The notes: a model not told the origin generated them from the letters alone. 64,000 nt of DNA from Halalkalicoccus sp. CGA53 (GCF_036429475.1 NZ_CP144125.1:1798001-1862000), one strand, 5' to 3'; counted from the first letter of the stretch, positions 26,175-35,497 are shown. Numbers and translations: made by a program.

Positions 26175-28067
26175 CTACTCGTACGTGTGCGCCGCCGCGG
26201 AGAGCGCCTCGTCGATCTCCGCCTCCGCCATCTTCTCGATCAGCGACTCCAGGACCTCCTCGCGTCGGCCCTTCACGAACTTGATCGAGCCGACGACGAG
26301 GTGGCCGCCGCCCTCGACGCCTGCCCCGGTCGTCTCCTCGACGAGTTCGGTGACCATGCGGGGGATGTCGAGGCGGACGCCGTCGCTTCGGAGCACCGCG
26401 AAGTCGGGGCCGACGCCGATCGTGATCACCGGGTCGCCGCCGGTCTCCTCGACGACGCGATCGTGGACCGCGCCCGTCGTGGTCCCCGGCGCGGGGAACG
26501 TAAAGCGGTGGGCGTGCTCCTCGACGTCGATCCGACAGAGGTGCGCGCCGTTCTCCAACCGGCTCCGTTCCGCGTGCGGCAACACCGCGTCGAGCTGGAC
26601 GTCGATGTCTCGCCCCGCGCGCTCGGCGAGAAAGGAGACGAGCTCGCGGTGGCGGGCCTCGTCGTCGCAGTCGACGTTGAGCACGTCGCTGATGAGGGGC
26701 TGCCCGGCGTTGTACTTCAACCAGTGGGCGGCGTAGTCGAGTGCGTCGCTGATCTCGTGGACGTCCTCGGTCCCGTAGCCCGCCTCCTCTGCGAGCGCGA
26801 GGTAGTCGTCCATCGCGCCCGCCGACGAGCGATCGGAGATCCCCGCCACCGCGGGGACGTGGCCGAGTTCTCCTGTCACCGAGGGATCGATCATCCGGGC
26901 GAGTTCGACACAGAGCATTCCAGTGGTAATACGGTAGTCCTCGCCGTGGAGGTAGGGGTTCACGTGGGCGGCGAGCAGTGGGTCGACCGCTTCGGGGTCG
27001 GGGTGGTGGTGATCGATCGCGACGATCGGAATGTCGTAGTGCGAGAGCGTGCGGTAGGCGGGAACGTCCTCCTCGGTCGAGCCGTTGTCGAGCATGAGCA
27101 GCAGCGGGAGTTTCTGGCCGTGTCGGGCGCGATCGGCGAGCGAGTAGTTCAGGTCCCGCGTGGCGTCCTCCATCTCGTAGAAGGGCGCCTTGCTCGGCAG
27201 TCGCTTGAGCAGGTGTCGGGTGGCGTCGTCGTCCTCGTGGACCTCGGCGATGAACCGGCGCAGTGCGAGCGCGAGGGGGACCGCCGCGCACATCCCGTCG
27301 CCGTCGGCGTGGTGACGCATCCGGATCGGTCGGCCCTCGAGCACCATCCGACGGAGCAGCGTGGCGACCTCGTGGAGGTCGGAGAGCAGCGGCTCCATCG
27401 CCGACCACTCGACGAGTGGGTCGACGTCGTGTGGAGTCGCCCGGTCGTCGATCGCGGCGTCGAGGCGCGCTCTGATCTCCGTCTCGTCCTCCCCGGCGAG
27501 CGCGGTGATCGACTCGATCTCGACCTGTGTCGATCCCTCTCGCAGCTCGACGCGTCCGGTCGCGTGGACGACGTCGCCGACCTCGATCTCGGGGTGTGCT
27601 CGCACGCCCGCGGCCTCGAACGCTGCACACGGGACGATCCCGGTCGAATCGGCGATCTGGAAGATCGTGGGGCCGCCGGTCTGCTTGATCTGGACGACCT
27701 CGCCCTCGACATCCACTTCCTCGCCCTCGTCGAGCCCGGAGACCCGCGTCACCTCGTAGGCGTGGTCGACGGTCACGACCGTGGCCGTCTCGAGGTCGGC
27801 CGGCGCGGGCGAGAAGGCGACGTCGCCGTTCTCCCGGATCCGGTCGAGGGAGACGGCCAGTCGATCGCCGACCGCGTAGCTCTCCTCGAGGGTCGACTCG
27901 TGGACGAGGCCGGAGACGTGATCGGAGAGGTCGACGAAGACGCCGTACTCGACGACGCCGTTGACCGTACCGAGATACGTGAGATCCTCCTCGACGTCAC
28001 CGATCGTGCAGTCGGACGCGAGATCGTGGACGACGAACTCGCCGTCCGCTTCGGAGTGAGAAGCCAT
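26175..28067 (-). CDS. S1-OB-DHH/DHHA1 RecJ-like exonuclease
   Basis: 630 residues from MASHSEADGEF at 28067; the frame stays open another 62 codons upstream without family similarity. Domains in order: S1-like RNA-binding (about 20-85), an OB-fold (about 105-170: VEGEVVQIKQTGGPTIFQIA), DHH phosphoesterase (about 225-420 with HHADGDGMCAAV, LLMLDNGST, AIDHHHPDP) and DHHA1 (GGGHLVVGSIKF near the end). The metal-binding residues are intact, unlike the degenerate paralogue at 17.7 kb. The role is probably single-strand DNA or RNA degradation. It is divergent from the JAMM gene. Confidence 0.88.
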   Translation of the reverse strand: MASHSEADGEFVVHDLASDCTIGDVEEDLTYLGTVNGVVEYGVFVDLSDHVSGLVHESTLEESYAVGDRLAVSLDRIRENGDVAFSPAPADLETATVVTVDHAYEVTRVSGLDEGEEVDVEGEVVQIKQTGGPTIFQIADSTGIVPCAAFEAAGVRAHPEIEVGDVVHATGRVELREGSTQVEIESITALAGEDETEIRARLDAAIDDRATPHDVDPLVEWSAMEPLLSDLHEVATLLRRMVLEGRPIRMRHHADGDGMCAAVPLALALRRFIAEVHEDDDATRHLLKRLPSKAPFYEMEDATRDLNYSLADRARHGQKLPLLLMLDNGSTEEDVPAYRTLSHYDIPIVAIDHHHPDPEAVDPLLAAHVNPYLHGEDYRITTGMLCVELARMIDPSVTGELGHVPAVAGISDRSSAGAMDDYLALAEEAGYGTEDVHEISDALDYAAHWLKYNAGQPLISDVLNVDCDDEARHRELVSFLAERAGRDIDVQLDAVLPHAERSRLENGAHLCRIDVEEHAHRFTFPAPGTTTGAVHDRVVEETGGDPVITIGVGPDFAVLRSDGVRLDIPRMVTELVEETTGAGVEGGGHLVVGSIKFVKGRREEVLESLIEKMAEAEIDEALSAAAHTYE

Positions 28068-28159
28068 TCTTGCCCCGGCTTCGTGAGCCCGCCGTTTAAC
28101 GGTTGTCAAACGGAGGGCGATGCCGCAAGGCTTAGCACGCAGAGCGGTCGAGTAGGGGT

Positions 28160-28675
28160 ATGGGCCTGTTCCGGTCGCCGTTTCGCTCCCGTGAGGTGCT
28201 CGGCATCGCCGCCGACACCCTCGAGTTCGCTCTCCGCGCCTCGGAGGAGGCACACCCGAACGAGTACATGGGACTGCTTCGGGGAGAGGACGCCGGGGAC
28301 CTCGGCCTCGACCGGGATGGCCTCGTCATCACCGACGTGCTGTTCATTCCAGGCACCGAAACGAACCCGGTGAGCGCCACGATCAAGAACAGCGCCATCC
28401 CGAACGACTCCCGAGAGGTCGGCTCGGTCCACTCGCACCCCAACGGCGTGCTCCGGCCGAGCGACGCCGACCTCGCGACGTTTACGAGGGGATCGGTCCA
28501 CGTCATCATCGGCGCACCGTACGGAGAGAACGACTGGAAGGCGTTCGACTCCGACGGCTACGAGACGGATCTCGACGTGCTCTCGGTCACCCTCCCCGAT
28601 GACGACGCCTTCTTCGACTTCGACCAGAACGACATCGACGAGGAGCTCAGACGCGAGGACCGCCCCCGATGGTGA
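28160..28675 (+). CDS. JAMM/MPN metalloprotease-like protein
   Basis: 171 residues. The JAMM zinc site is complete: the upstream Glu in [12 protein letters not shown] (about residue 35), and H-x-H-x7-S-x2-D as [15 protein letters not shown] (about 94-108). Archaeal JAMM enzymes remove ubiquitin-like SAMP modifiers. Desampylation is the family-based guess. It overlaps ribL by seven bases and is likely co-transcribed with it. Confidence 0.85.
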   Translation: MGLFRSPFRSREVLGIAADTLEFALRASEEAHPNEYMGLLRGEDAGDLGLDRDGLVITDVLFIPGTETNPVSATIKNSAIPNDSREVGSVHSHPNGVLRPSDADLATFTRGSVHVIIGAPYGENDWKAFDSDGYETDLDVLSVTLPDDDAFFDFDQNDIDEELRREDRPRW

Positions 28676-29091
28676 GACGCGTCGTCGCCCAGGGCACCTT
28701 CGACCTGTTGCATCCCGGCCACGTCCACTACCTCGAAGACGCCGCAGCGATGGGCGACGTCCTCACCGTGATCGTCGCCCGCCGGACGAACGTCACCCAC
28801 AAACCCGAACCGATCGTTCCCGGACCCCAACGCCGCCGGATGATCGAAGCCCTCGATGTCGTGGACGAGGCGATCCTGGGCCACGAGGAGGACATCTTCG
28901 TACCGATCGAACGGATCGACCCCGACGTGATCGTCCTCGGCTACGACCAACACCACGACGACGCGGCGATCGAAGCCGCGCTGAGAGAACGCGGCATCGA
29001 CTGCGAACTCGCCCGGGCGTCGCCGATGGAGGGCGAGGGCCTGCTCTCGACGGGCCAGATCGTCGACCGGATCTGCGAGCGTCGGTGTTGA
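28669..29091 (+). CDS. ribL: archaeal FAD synthetase (FMN adenylyltransferase)
   Basis: 140 residues, the standard RibL length. It transfers AMP from ATP to FMN to make FAD. The nucleotidyltransferase signature [17 protein letters not shown] (HxGH) is near the N-terminus, and [11 protein letters not shown] at the C-terminus corresponds to the ISSTxIR-like motif. ribH, for another flavin step, is only 1.4 kb away on the other strand. Confidence 0.9.
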   Translation: MVRRVVAQGTFDLLHPGHVHYLEDAAAMGDVLTVIVARRTNVTHKPEPIVPGPQRRRMIEALDVVDEAILGHEEDIFVPIERIDPDVIVLGYDQHHDDAAIEAALRERGIDCELARASPMEGEGLLSTGQIVDRICERRC

Positions 29092-29180
29092 GCCGGCGAG
29101 GACGGATACGCCGGACGGTTCGAGCTACACCTCTCCCAGAAACGCCTCGCGTATCGCCTACCGTCTCGATAGACCCAACG

Positions 29181-29324
29181 ATGCCGAACGACGGAACGTC
29201 GAACGGCGCGCGTAGGTTCATCGGAACGTACGCGGATATCGACCCCGAATCTGGTGTCGAAGCCACCAAGGAACGTGCCGACCGCGATTTCCGCGAATCG
29301 ATCGAAGAGCTTCGTTCGCGGTAG
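29181..29324 (+). CDS. small charged protein (47 residues), unknown function
   Basis: ATG-started frame ending in TAG: MPNDGTSNGARRFIGTYADI, then DPESGVEATKERADRDFRES, IEELRSR. The composition is haloarchaeal (acidic with a helical C-terminus) and it is preceded by a gap of 89 bases after ribL. No family is recognised; it could be an undescribed small protein or a chance frame. Its end is 26 bases from the convergent aminotransferase stop. Confidence 0.45.
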   Translation: MPNDGTSNGARRFIGTYADIDPESGVEATKERADRDFRESIEELRSR

Positions 29325-29350
29325 CCGCTTTCCCGGTATCCGGAAACGTC

Positions 29351-30499
29351 CTACAGATACCCCTCGGTCGAGAGTCGGTCGACCGCCTCTCTGAGCCGTT
29401 CCTCGCTGTTCGCGTAGGACAATCGGGCGTAGCCGGGCGCGCCGAACGCGCTTCCGGGCACCGTCGCGACGTGAGCCTCCGAGAGCGCGTTCTCGCACCA
29501 CGCCTGGTCGTTCGGCTCCACGGGGACCATCAGGTAAAAGGCGCCCTGTGGCACCGAGACAGAGACGTTCCGGTCCTCCAGCAGGTCGACCACGAGCGCA
29601 CGACGAGCCTCGAAGGCCGCGACCATCTCCGCGACCGAGTCGTCGGCGTTGCGAAGCGCCTCGACGCCCGCGTGCTGGACGAAGTTCGTCGCACACGAGA
29701 CCGAGTGCGAGTGGAGTTTCCCCGCCTCCGAGACGAGCTTCTCCGGCGCGGCGAGGTAGCCGAGTCGCCATCCGGTCATCGAGTAGGCCTTCGAGAAGCC
29801 GTTGATCGTGATCGTCCGCTCTCTCATACCATCGAGCGAGGCGAGCGAGATCGCCTCGCGATCGTAGGTGATCCGCTCGTAGATCTCGTCGCTGATCACC
29901 GTCACGTCGTGTTCGACCGCGAGGTCGCGTACGCCTTTCAGTGCCGCTTCGGAGTAGACCGCGCCCGTCGGGTTGCTTGGCGAGTTCACCACCAGGAGGG
30001 CGGTCTCGTCGGTGATCACCGTCGAGAGCATGTCGAGCGCCGGTTCGAGCGCGAACTCGTGGCGCGCGAGGTCGACTCTCGTCAACTCGCCCCCGGCGAG
30101 TTTCGCCATCGCCTCGTAGGAGACCCACGCCGGATCGAGCAGGACGACCTCGTCGCCCTCCTGGATCAGCGTCTGGAAGACCTCGTAGAGCGCCTGTTTC
30201 CCGCCCGGCGTCACGATCACCTCGTCCGAAGCGTAGTCGGCCCCGTCCGCCGTGAGCTTCTCCGCGATCGCCTCGCGGAGTTCGGGGATCCCCTTCGAGG
30301 GGGTGTAGCCCGTTTGCCCCTCGTCCATCGCCCGTTTCCCCGCCTCGATCACGTTCGCGGGCGTGGGGAAGTCGGGCTCGCCGACGCTCAGGTCGACGAC
30401 GTCTCTCCCCTCCGCCTCGAGTTCGGAGGCGAGGCTGCTGATCGCGAGCGTCGCGCTCGGCTCTACCCGTCCGATCCGCCGTGAGAAGTGAAAACTCAT
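29351..30499 (-). CDS. PLP-dependent aspartate-type aminotransferase
   Basis: 382 residues, class I fold. Segments are VDLSVGEPDFPTPANVIEAG, TPSKGIPELREAIAEKL, NSPSNPTGAVYSEAAL, SDEIYERITY and the PLP lysine in INGFSKAYSMTGWRLGY, with a conserved arginine in YARLSYANSEERL. It probably transfers amino groups between aspartate or other amino acids and 2-oxoglutarate. The exact specificity is not visible. The ATG overlaps the ribH stop (ATGA), so it follows ribH in one message. Confidence 0.9.
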   Translation of the reverse strand: MSFHFSRRIGRVEPSATLAISSLASELEAEGRDVVDLSVGEPDFPTPANVIEAGKRAMDEGQTGYTPSKGIPELREAIAEKLTADGADYASDEVIVTPGGKQALYEVFQTLIQEGDEVVLLDPAWVSYEAMAKLAGGELTRVDLARHEFALEPALDMLSTVITDETALLVVNSPSNPTGAVYSEAALKGVRDLAVEHDVTVISDEIYERITYDREAISLASLDGMRERTITINGFSKAYSMTGWRLGYLAAPEKLVSEAGKLHSHSVSCATNFVQHAGVEALRNADDSVAEMVAAFEARRALVVDLLEDRNVSVSVPQGAFYLMVPVEPNDQAWCENALSEAHVATVPGSAFGAPGYARLSYANSEERLREAVDRLSTEGYL

Positions 30500-30900
30500 T
30501 GGTGTCTCTCCGCGAGGTCGATCGCGCTCTCGACCGCCGTCCCGGCGTTGCCGATCCGGGCGCGCGCTTGGTCCGGGTTCATTCCGGGGCCAGTGATCCC
30601 GAGCGTGACCGGCGTGTCTCGGTCGAGGCTCACCTTCGTGAGGCCGTCGGCGGCCGTCCGCGCGATCACCTGATCGTGGTCCGTCTCGCCGGTGACGATC
30701 GCGCCGATCACGGCGACCGCGTCGATGTCGTCCCGACGGGCGAGCCTGTCGGCCGCGAGCGGCGTGTCGTACGCGCCGGGTACCGACAGCGTCTCGGCGA
30801 TCTCCGCTCCGTGTTCCTCGGCGGCCTCGCGCGCCTCCTCCGCCATCACCTCGGTGACGGAGGCGTTAAAGCGCGAGACGACGAGTCCGAGCGTGACCAT
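30496..30900 (-). CDS. ribH: 6,7-dimethyl-8-ribityllumazine synthase
   Basis: 134 residues from MVTLGLVVSRFNASVTEVM at 30900; the frame is open further but similarity starts here. It condenses 5-amino-6-ribitylaminouracil with dihydroxybutanone phosphate in riboflavin synthesis. Diagnostic segments are VVSRFNASVTEVM, SVPGAYDTPLAADRLA, GAIVTGETDHDQ with the catalytic His, and the closing NAGTAVESAIDLAE. It is divergent from the Agl23-like gene. Confidence 0.92.
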   Translation of the reverse strand: MVTLGLVVSRFNASVTEVMAEEAREAAEEHGAEIAETLSVPGAYDTPLAADRLARRDDIDAVAVIGAIVTGETDHDQVIARTAADGLTKVSLDRDTPVTLGITGPGMNPDQARARIGNAGTAVESAIDLAERHQ

Positions 30901-30982
30901 AGATGGAGTGAACCCGCCGGGGTCTAAGTCCTTGCCGTTCGGGAGGACAAGGGTTTCAATCCCCCGGGGCCCTCTCCCGGTG

Positions 30983-32764
30983 ATGACGGCGACGGGTCCC
31001 CGAACGGAGGAGAACCGACCGACCTCCCGAGACGGGACCGACCGCGATGTATTCGCCGCCCTGCTCGCGATCACCGCACTCGCGCTCGTCGCCCGTCTCT
31101 GGAACCTCGGTGGCCGGACGGCTCACTGGGACGAGGCCCGGGTCGCCTACTGGACCGCCCGCTACGTCGAGACCGGCTTCTTCGAGTACCAGCCGATCAT
31201 CCACGGGCCGTTCCTCCCGCAGGTGAACAGAGTCGTCTTCGCCGCGGTCGGCCCCTCCGATCTCGCTTCGCGTTTCGTCGTCGCCCTCCTCGGAGGACTG
31301 CTCCCGGTCGTCGCGTGGCTCCTCCGCGACAGACTTCGAGACGCCGAACTCCTCGCCCTCGCCGCGCTGCTCGCTGCGAACCCGCTGTTGCTCTACTACT
31401 CCCGGTTCATGCGAAACGACGTCGTCCTCGCGGCGCTCTCGCTCGCGGCGCTCGCGCTGTTCGTCCGTGCGTACGACACCGGCCGCCTGGCGTACTTTCA
31501 CGCGGGCGTGCTCGCGCTCGCCGTCGCGTTCACTACGATGGGAAACGCGATCCTCTACCCACTCTGCTGGATCGGCGCGCTCGGACTCCTGCTCGTTCAT
31601 CGCTGGATCCGAGCGTACCGGACGGGGGGATCGCCGGTGAGAGTGACGGCCGAGTACGCGAGACGGACCGCGCTCGGCCTGTACACGTCGGGGCCCCACC
31701 TCGCGCTCGGTGCCCTGTCGTTCCTCCTCGTCACCGCCTGGTTCTACGCCCCGCGAGCGGGTACCGAGGGGGGCGTCGGGATCGACCGCCTCGGTACCGA
31801 CCCAGGCCTGCTCCCGGGCGTGCTCGCCGCAGCGACGGTCGAGAGCTGGGAGGCGATGGTCGACCTCTGGGTCACCGGCGACATGCAGGACGAGCCGGCG
31901 TACGCCGACGCGCTCGCCTTCTTCGCGGAGACGATGTGGGAGGGCGCACTGGTGGTCTGTGCGCTCGCGCTCGTCGGGATCGCCGTCGAGTTTCTGTACC
32001 GAGAACCCCGAGATCTCGTCGCCGTATGTACCTACTGGGGGCTCGTGAGTATCCCTGGCTATCCGCTCGCGATGGACATCCTCTCGCCGTGGACGCCGGT
32101 TCACGCGATCGTCCCGCTCTGTGTCCCCGCCGCGGTCGGAAGCGCGTGGCTCTACCGGCTCGGCCGGACCTCCCTCGCCGCGGGAGACCACACCAGGGCG
32201 GCGGTCGCCGGGGTCGTCCTCCTCCTCTGCGGTGCGCAGATCGGGGCCGTCGCCGCGACGAGCGTCTACGCGAACGAGCAGAGCCGAGAGAACCCGCTCG
32301 TCCAGTACGCACAGCCGGCCGGCGAGATCGGGGATCGCGTCGGGGCGATGGAGCGCGCGGTCGAACGAAGCGAGGGCGACCTCGCTCTCGTCTACTACGG
32401 CGAGGACCTGGCTCTAGAGGACGAACGCGCAGCGAGTGTGAAGCCGATCGGGGACCCCGAGGCGGGTAACTGGTATCATCGGCTCCCGATGCCGTGGTAC
32501 GCGGCGGTCGTCGGGATCGGTCCCGAGGGAACGGAGAGCACCGACGATCCCGACGACCTGGACGACCTGCTCGCGGGAGAGCCCGCGGTCGTAATCGGCC
32601 CGGCGAGCGAGCGCGAGACGCTCGACGAACGACTCGTGGGGTACGACTCCGCGACCTACGAGACACGGCTCTGGGCGAGCGAGGGACGGTCCTACTCGGA
32701 GGTCGTGATCTACGTCTCCGAGTCCGAGGACTCCGATGTCGACTCGGCCGCCGAGTCCGACTGA
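30983..32764 (+). CDS. Agl23-like (TIGR03663) membrane protein
   Basis: 593 residues with about 10-12 membrane helices and a soluble C-terminal domain (about 480-593). The opening of the mature part, LALVARLWNLGGRTAHWDEA, then RVAYWTARYVETGFFEYQPI and HGPF, matches the haloarchaeal TIGR03663 family. These proteins resemble dolichyl-phosphate-linked (GT-C type) glycosyltransferases and have been linked to flipping or transfer in surface-protein glycosylation. The acidic D in HWDEA is the expected GT-C catalytic position. The 3' end runs 55 bases into gvpM on the other strand. Confidence 0.83.
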   Translation: MTATGPRTEENRPTSRDGTDRDVFAALLAITALALVARLWNLGGRTAHWDEARVAYWTARYVETGFFEYQPIIHGPFLPQVNRVVFAAVGPSDLASRFVVALLGGLLPVVAWLLRDRLRDAELLALAALLAANPLLLYYSRFMRNDVVLAALSLAALALFVRAYDTGRLAYFHAGVLALAVAFTTMGNAILYPLCWIGALGLLLVHRWIRAYRTGGSPVRVTAEYARRTALGLYTSGPHLALGALSFLLVTAWFYAPRAGTEGGVGIDRLGTDPGLLPGVLAAATVESWEAMVDLWVTGDMQDEPAYADALAFFAETMWEGALVVCALALVGIAVEFLYREPRDLVAVCTYWGLVSIPGYPLAMDILSPWTPVHAIVPLCVPAAVGSAWLYRLGRTSLAAGDHTRAAVAGVVLLLCGAQIGAVAATSVYANEQSRENPLVQYAQPAGEIGDRVGAMERAVERSEGDLALVYYGEDLALEDERAASVKPIGDPEAGNWYHRLPMPWYAAVVGIGPEGTESTDDPDDLDDLLAGEPAVVIGPASERETLDERLVGYDSATYETRLWASEGRSYSEVVIYVSESEDSDVDSAAESD

Positions 32765-33009
32765 GTCGACTCGATCCGCTCGACCGTCCGGCCGCTGTCC
32801 TCTCGCGCGCGGATCTCCCCGTCCCAGTCGGCGAAGATCCCGTACTCGGTCATCGTCTCCATCCCCGCGATCGCCGCCCGGAGGTTGATGCCGATCAACG
32901 GGATGTCCGCGACCGTCACGATCACGTCCGCCTGCAAGATCACGCCCTCGGTCAGTAACACGTCCAGCAGGTCGACGATCGCGTGATCGCGCTCTCTGGT
33001 CGGCTCCAT
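32710..33009 (-). CDS. gvpM: gas vesicle protein GvpM
   Basis: 99 residues of the GvpA/J/M family. The core HAIVDLLDVLLTEGVILQAD, VIVTVADIPLIGINLRAAIA and GMETMTEYGIF aligns with GvpA and GvpJ here. A Ser/Glu-rich tail follows. GvpM is an accessory protein thought to help nucleate the vesicle; it is part of the minimal haloarchaeal set. It is the last gene of the leftward operon. Its stop lies 55 bases inside the convergent Agl23-like gene. Confidence 0.9.
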   Translation of the reverse strand: MEPTRERDHAIVDLLDVLLTEGVILQADVIVTVADIPLIGINLRAAIAGMETMTEYGIFADWDGEIRAREDSGRTVERIESTQSDSAAESTSESSDSET

Positions 33010-33857
33010 CACTCCGCACCCCCGATCGCCGGCGCGTGCGAGTACGGCGGCCACGGACCGGTGTAGCTGACCGAGAGGTGGGCCTCCGCGGCGAACTCCT
33101 CCAGCACGTCTCCGATCGCGCCCTCGCTCGCCTCGTCGGCGAGGAGGCTCACCCGGACGACCGAATCGCCCCGCTCCTTCCCGACACCGCTCGCGGCGTC
33201 GACGACCGCGGGCCGCCGTTCGAGTACCTCTATCTCGTGGGCGTGTTCGGCCAGCCGGTCGACGAGTCGATCGGCGAGGGCCGAGCGGCGCTCTCCTACC
33301 CTCGAGGAGACCTGTCGCTCGTACTGTTTCCCGAGCAGGTGGGCGGTCCCCTCGTTCGCCGCGTCGATCCGGTCGGCGAGCGAGCGCAGCTCCTCGTCCT
33401 CCTCGGCCTCCGATCGGACGATCGATTCGTCCCACTGAAGGTCGATCCGGTACTCCCACCGGCCCGAGAGCGAGTCGAGCGCCGCTCGGAGATCGGTATC
33501 GTTCTCCGCGAGCCACCCGCGGACCGCCTCGTCCTCGCCCGTGACGATCGTGTCGAACCGGAACGGGATCGGGGTTCCGAACGCCTCGCCGGCTTCGTCG
33601 ACCACGCGCTGGTGGTCGAGCAGCCAGCGTTTCACCACCTCCATCTCCCCGGAGTCGAACAGCGAACCGACCTGCTGGACGACCGCTCCGATCCCGTCAC
33701 GTTCGACGATCGAGACCGGCCCGCCTTCGATGCCGTCCGCCGTGAACTCCTCCTCGGAGCCCTCGACCGAGACCGCACAGAACAGGTACCGCCCCTCCTC
33801 GAACGAGGGCGGCTCACTCCCGTCGGTCGCTTCCTCGCCGGGTTCGTCGTCGGTCAC
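33009..33857 (-). CDS. gvpL: gas vesicle protein GvpL
   Basis: 282 residues from a GTG at 33857. GvpF/GvpL family: RYLFCAVSVEGSEEEF, IPFRFDTIVTGEDEAVRGWL and the C-terminal VSYTGPWPPYSHAPA (the TGPWPPY signature shared with GvpF). GvpL binds several other accessory proteins. The start overlaps gvpK by four bases and the end shares one base with gvpM. An acidic N-terminal extension of about 22 residues precedes the family core. Confidence 0.92.
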   Translation of the reverse strand: MTDDEPGEEATDGSEPPSFEEGRYLFCAVSVEGSEEEFTADGIEGGPVSIVERDGIGAVVQQVGSLFDSGEMEVVKRWLLDHQRVVDEAGEAFGTPIPFRFDTIVTGEDEAVRGWLAENDTDLRAALDSLSGRWEYRIDLQWDESIVRSEAEEDEELRSLADRIDAANEGTAHLLGKQYERQVSSRVGERRSALADRLVDRLAEHAHEIEVLERRPAVVDAASGVGKERGDSVVRVSLLADEASEGAIGDVLEEFAAEAHLSVSYTGPWPPYSHAPAIGGAE

Positions 33858-34183
33858 GGCTCGAGCCCCTCCCGTTCGTCTGCGACGATCCGGTCGATCC
33901 CCTCCGAGAGCAGGTCGTCCAGGTCGCCGCGCAGCCGGTCGACGTCCCGCCCGAGGTTCTCCCGTTCTTTGATCCGCTCGATCTCCTCCTCGATCGCGAG
34001 CAGCTGCGTGCCGAGGCGGTCGATCTCTTCGGGTGCGAGCGATCCCGACTCCATCCGTCGGATCGCCTCGCGCTCCATCGCCTCGACGAGCAACTCGACG
34101 ACGGCCACGACGAGCGCGAGCAGTCCCGACGCCGCACTGCTCTCGTCCGCGTCCTCGCCCTCGCCGAGGTCGATCCGCCTCAC
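33854..34183 (-). CDS. gvpK: gas vesicle protein GvpK
   Basis: 109 residues. The helical core SGLLALVVAVVELLVEAMER, EAIRRMESGSLAPEEIDRLG and QLLAIEEEIERIKE is the GvpK signature. GvpK is a required accessory protein of unknown mechanism. It overlaps gvpJ and gvpL by four bases each. Confidence 0.92.
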   Translation of the reverse strand: MRRIDLGEGEDADESSAASGLLALVVAVVELLVEAMEREAIRRMESGSLAPEEIDRLGTQLLAIEEEIERIKERENLGRDVDRLRGDLDDLLSEGIDRIVADEREGLEP

Positions 34184-34617
34184 GAATCGTCGTCCCCGTC
34201 CGATTCCTCGGGGCTCGTCTCCTCGGCGGAGTCAGAGCCCTCCTCATCCTCTGACTCCCCGTACGCCGTCGCCTTCACGCCGACCGCAGGGGGTTTGGGA
34301 TTCGGACGTTTCGTCGGGTGCGTGGTCGGTCCCCGTCGAGCGGCACCGATCCCGAGGTCGACCTCGCCCTCCTCCAGCGGCTCGCGTCCCGAGGCCTGCT
34401 CGACCCGGCGCATGTCGGTGCCGCTCGGGAAGGCGAGGCCGTACTCCGCGGCGGTCTCGAACGAGGCGATCGCCGCCCGGAGTTCGATCCCCAGCAGTTC
34501 GGTCTGGCCGACCGTCACCGCGATGTCGGCGTTGATGACGATCCCCTTGTCGAGGATCATCTCGAGGACGTCGGCGAGGTCGCTCTTGTCGCGCACCGGG
34601 CCGGGTCCGTCAGCCAT
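34180..34617 (-). CDS. gvpJ: gas vesicle protein GvpJ
   Basis: 145 residues. The first 75 form a GvpA-like core (LADVLEMILDKGIVINADIA, VTVGQTELLGIELRAAIASF, ETAAEYGL). The remainder is a Pro/Lys and then Ser/Glu-rich tail (HPTKRPNPKPPAVGVKATAY). GvpJ is thought to form part of the conical tip. It overlaps the preceding 295-residue gene by eight bases and gvpK by four. Confidence 0.92.
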   Translation of the reverse strand: MADGPGPVRDKSDLADVLEMILDKGIVINADIAVTVGQTELLGIELRAAIASFETAAEYGLAFPSGTDMRRVEQASGREPLEEGEVDLGIGAARRGPTTHPTKRPNPKPPAVGVKATAYGESEDEEGSDSAEETSPEESDGDDDS

Positions 34618-35497
34618 CGTTCTCGACCTCCTCGGCCGTGTCTCCGTTCGCGTCGGCCTCCCCGTCCTCCGTTTCCTCGTCGTCCTCCTCGTCGAAGATC
34701 ACGCCGCCCTCGGCGTCCTCGAAGCGCTTGCCGTAGATCCGACGGGGGTTCTGCGCCCGCGAGTACCGCACCTGCGAGGGCACCGTCGAGTGACGCGTCG
34801 AGGCCGAGTCCGGGATCGGTCCCCGGGGCATCGTCGAGACCGCCGTCGGGTTCAGCGACTCGCGCCCGCCGAGCTTCTCGTTGTTGAACTCCCAGAGCAG
34901 CCGGAGCGTGTCGTGGGTGTCGAGCAGCGCGGCGCGGAACCCGCTGACGGCCTCCTCGATCAGCCCCCTGATCGCCTCCTGACGGTCGTCGGGATCGAAC
35001 TGCATGTGCGCGCCCTGGCCCCCGAGTCCCATGTCGAGGAGGCTATCGCCGTCATCGTCGTCGTCCCCGACGAGCTCCTCGTCGTCGGTGACGTCGTCGA
35101 CCGCCTCCTCGAGCTCCTCCTGTTCCTCGCGGAGCTCCCCGATGTCGGCGACCTCCCAGAGCTCGCGGAAACGGATCGCCTCCTTCAGGTCCGAGAGGTC
35201 GATCGCCTCCCCGGGATCGTCCGATCCGAGCGCGTCGGGGATGTCCTCGACGTCGACCGCGTCGGGCAACTCGTCCACGTCGATCACGTCCGGAATCTCC
35301 TCCAGGTCGAGCGCCTCCAGGACGTCCTCGGTCTCGTCGACGATCTCCCAGAGGTTCTCCGCCGTTTCGATCAGCTCCTCGTCGTCGCTGTTCTCGACGA
35401 TCGCCGTCTTCAGCCGTTTCAGGCCGTCCCTGATCCCCGGGACCAGCTCGTCGAGCCGGCCGAGGATCGACTTGACCTCGGTCTCGGTCTCGCTCAT
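34610..35497 (-). CDS. gvpI: large acidic protein in the GvpI position
   Basis: 295 residues, roughly twice the usual GvpI. Residues 1-150 are a strongly acidic helical region (ILGRLDELVPGIRDGLKRLK; ELVGDDDDDGDSLLDMG). Residues 165-205 are an ordered-looking segment (RQEAIRGLIEEAVSGFRAAL; HDTLRLLWEFNNEKLGGRES). A basic stretch follows (SQVRYSRAQNPRRIYGKRFE) and then an acidic tail. It is named by its place between gvpH and gvpJ; homology to GvpI is uncertain. It overlaps gvpH by four bases. It could be a fusion of an extra acidic domain with GvpI. Confidence 0.6.
   Translation of the reverse strand: MSETETEVKSILGRLDELVPGIRDGLKRLKTAIVENSDDEELIETAENLWEIVDETEDVLEALDLEEIPDVIDVDELPDAVDVEDIPDALGSDDPGEAIDLSDLKEAIRFRELWEVADIGELREEQEELEEAVDDVTDDEELVGDDDDDGDSLLDMGLGGQGAHMQFDPDDRQEAIRGLIEEAVSGFRAALLDTHDTLRLLWEFNNEKLGGRESLNPTAVSTMPRGPIPDSASTRHSTVPSQVRYSRAQNPRRIYGKRFEDAEGGVIFDEEDDEETEDGEADANGDTAEEVENDG

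Noticed and set aside
26074-27630. 518-codon minus-strand frame overlapping the DHH nuclease gene
   Set aside because: Arg/Pro-rich shadow of the real gene, which shows full S1-OB-DHH-DHHA1 motifs in the other frame.
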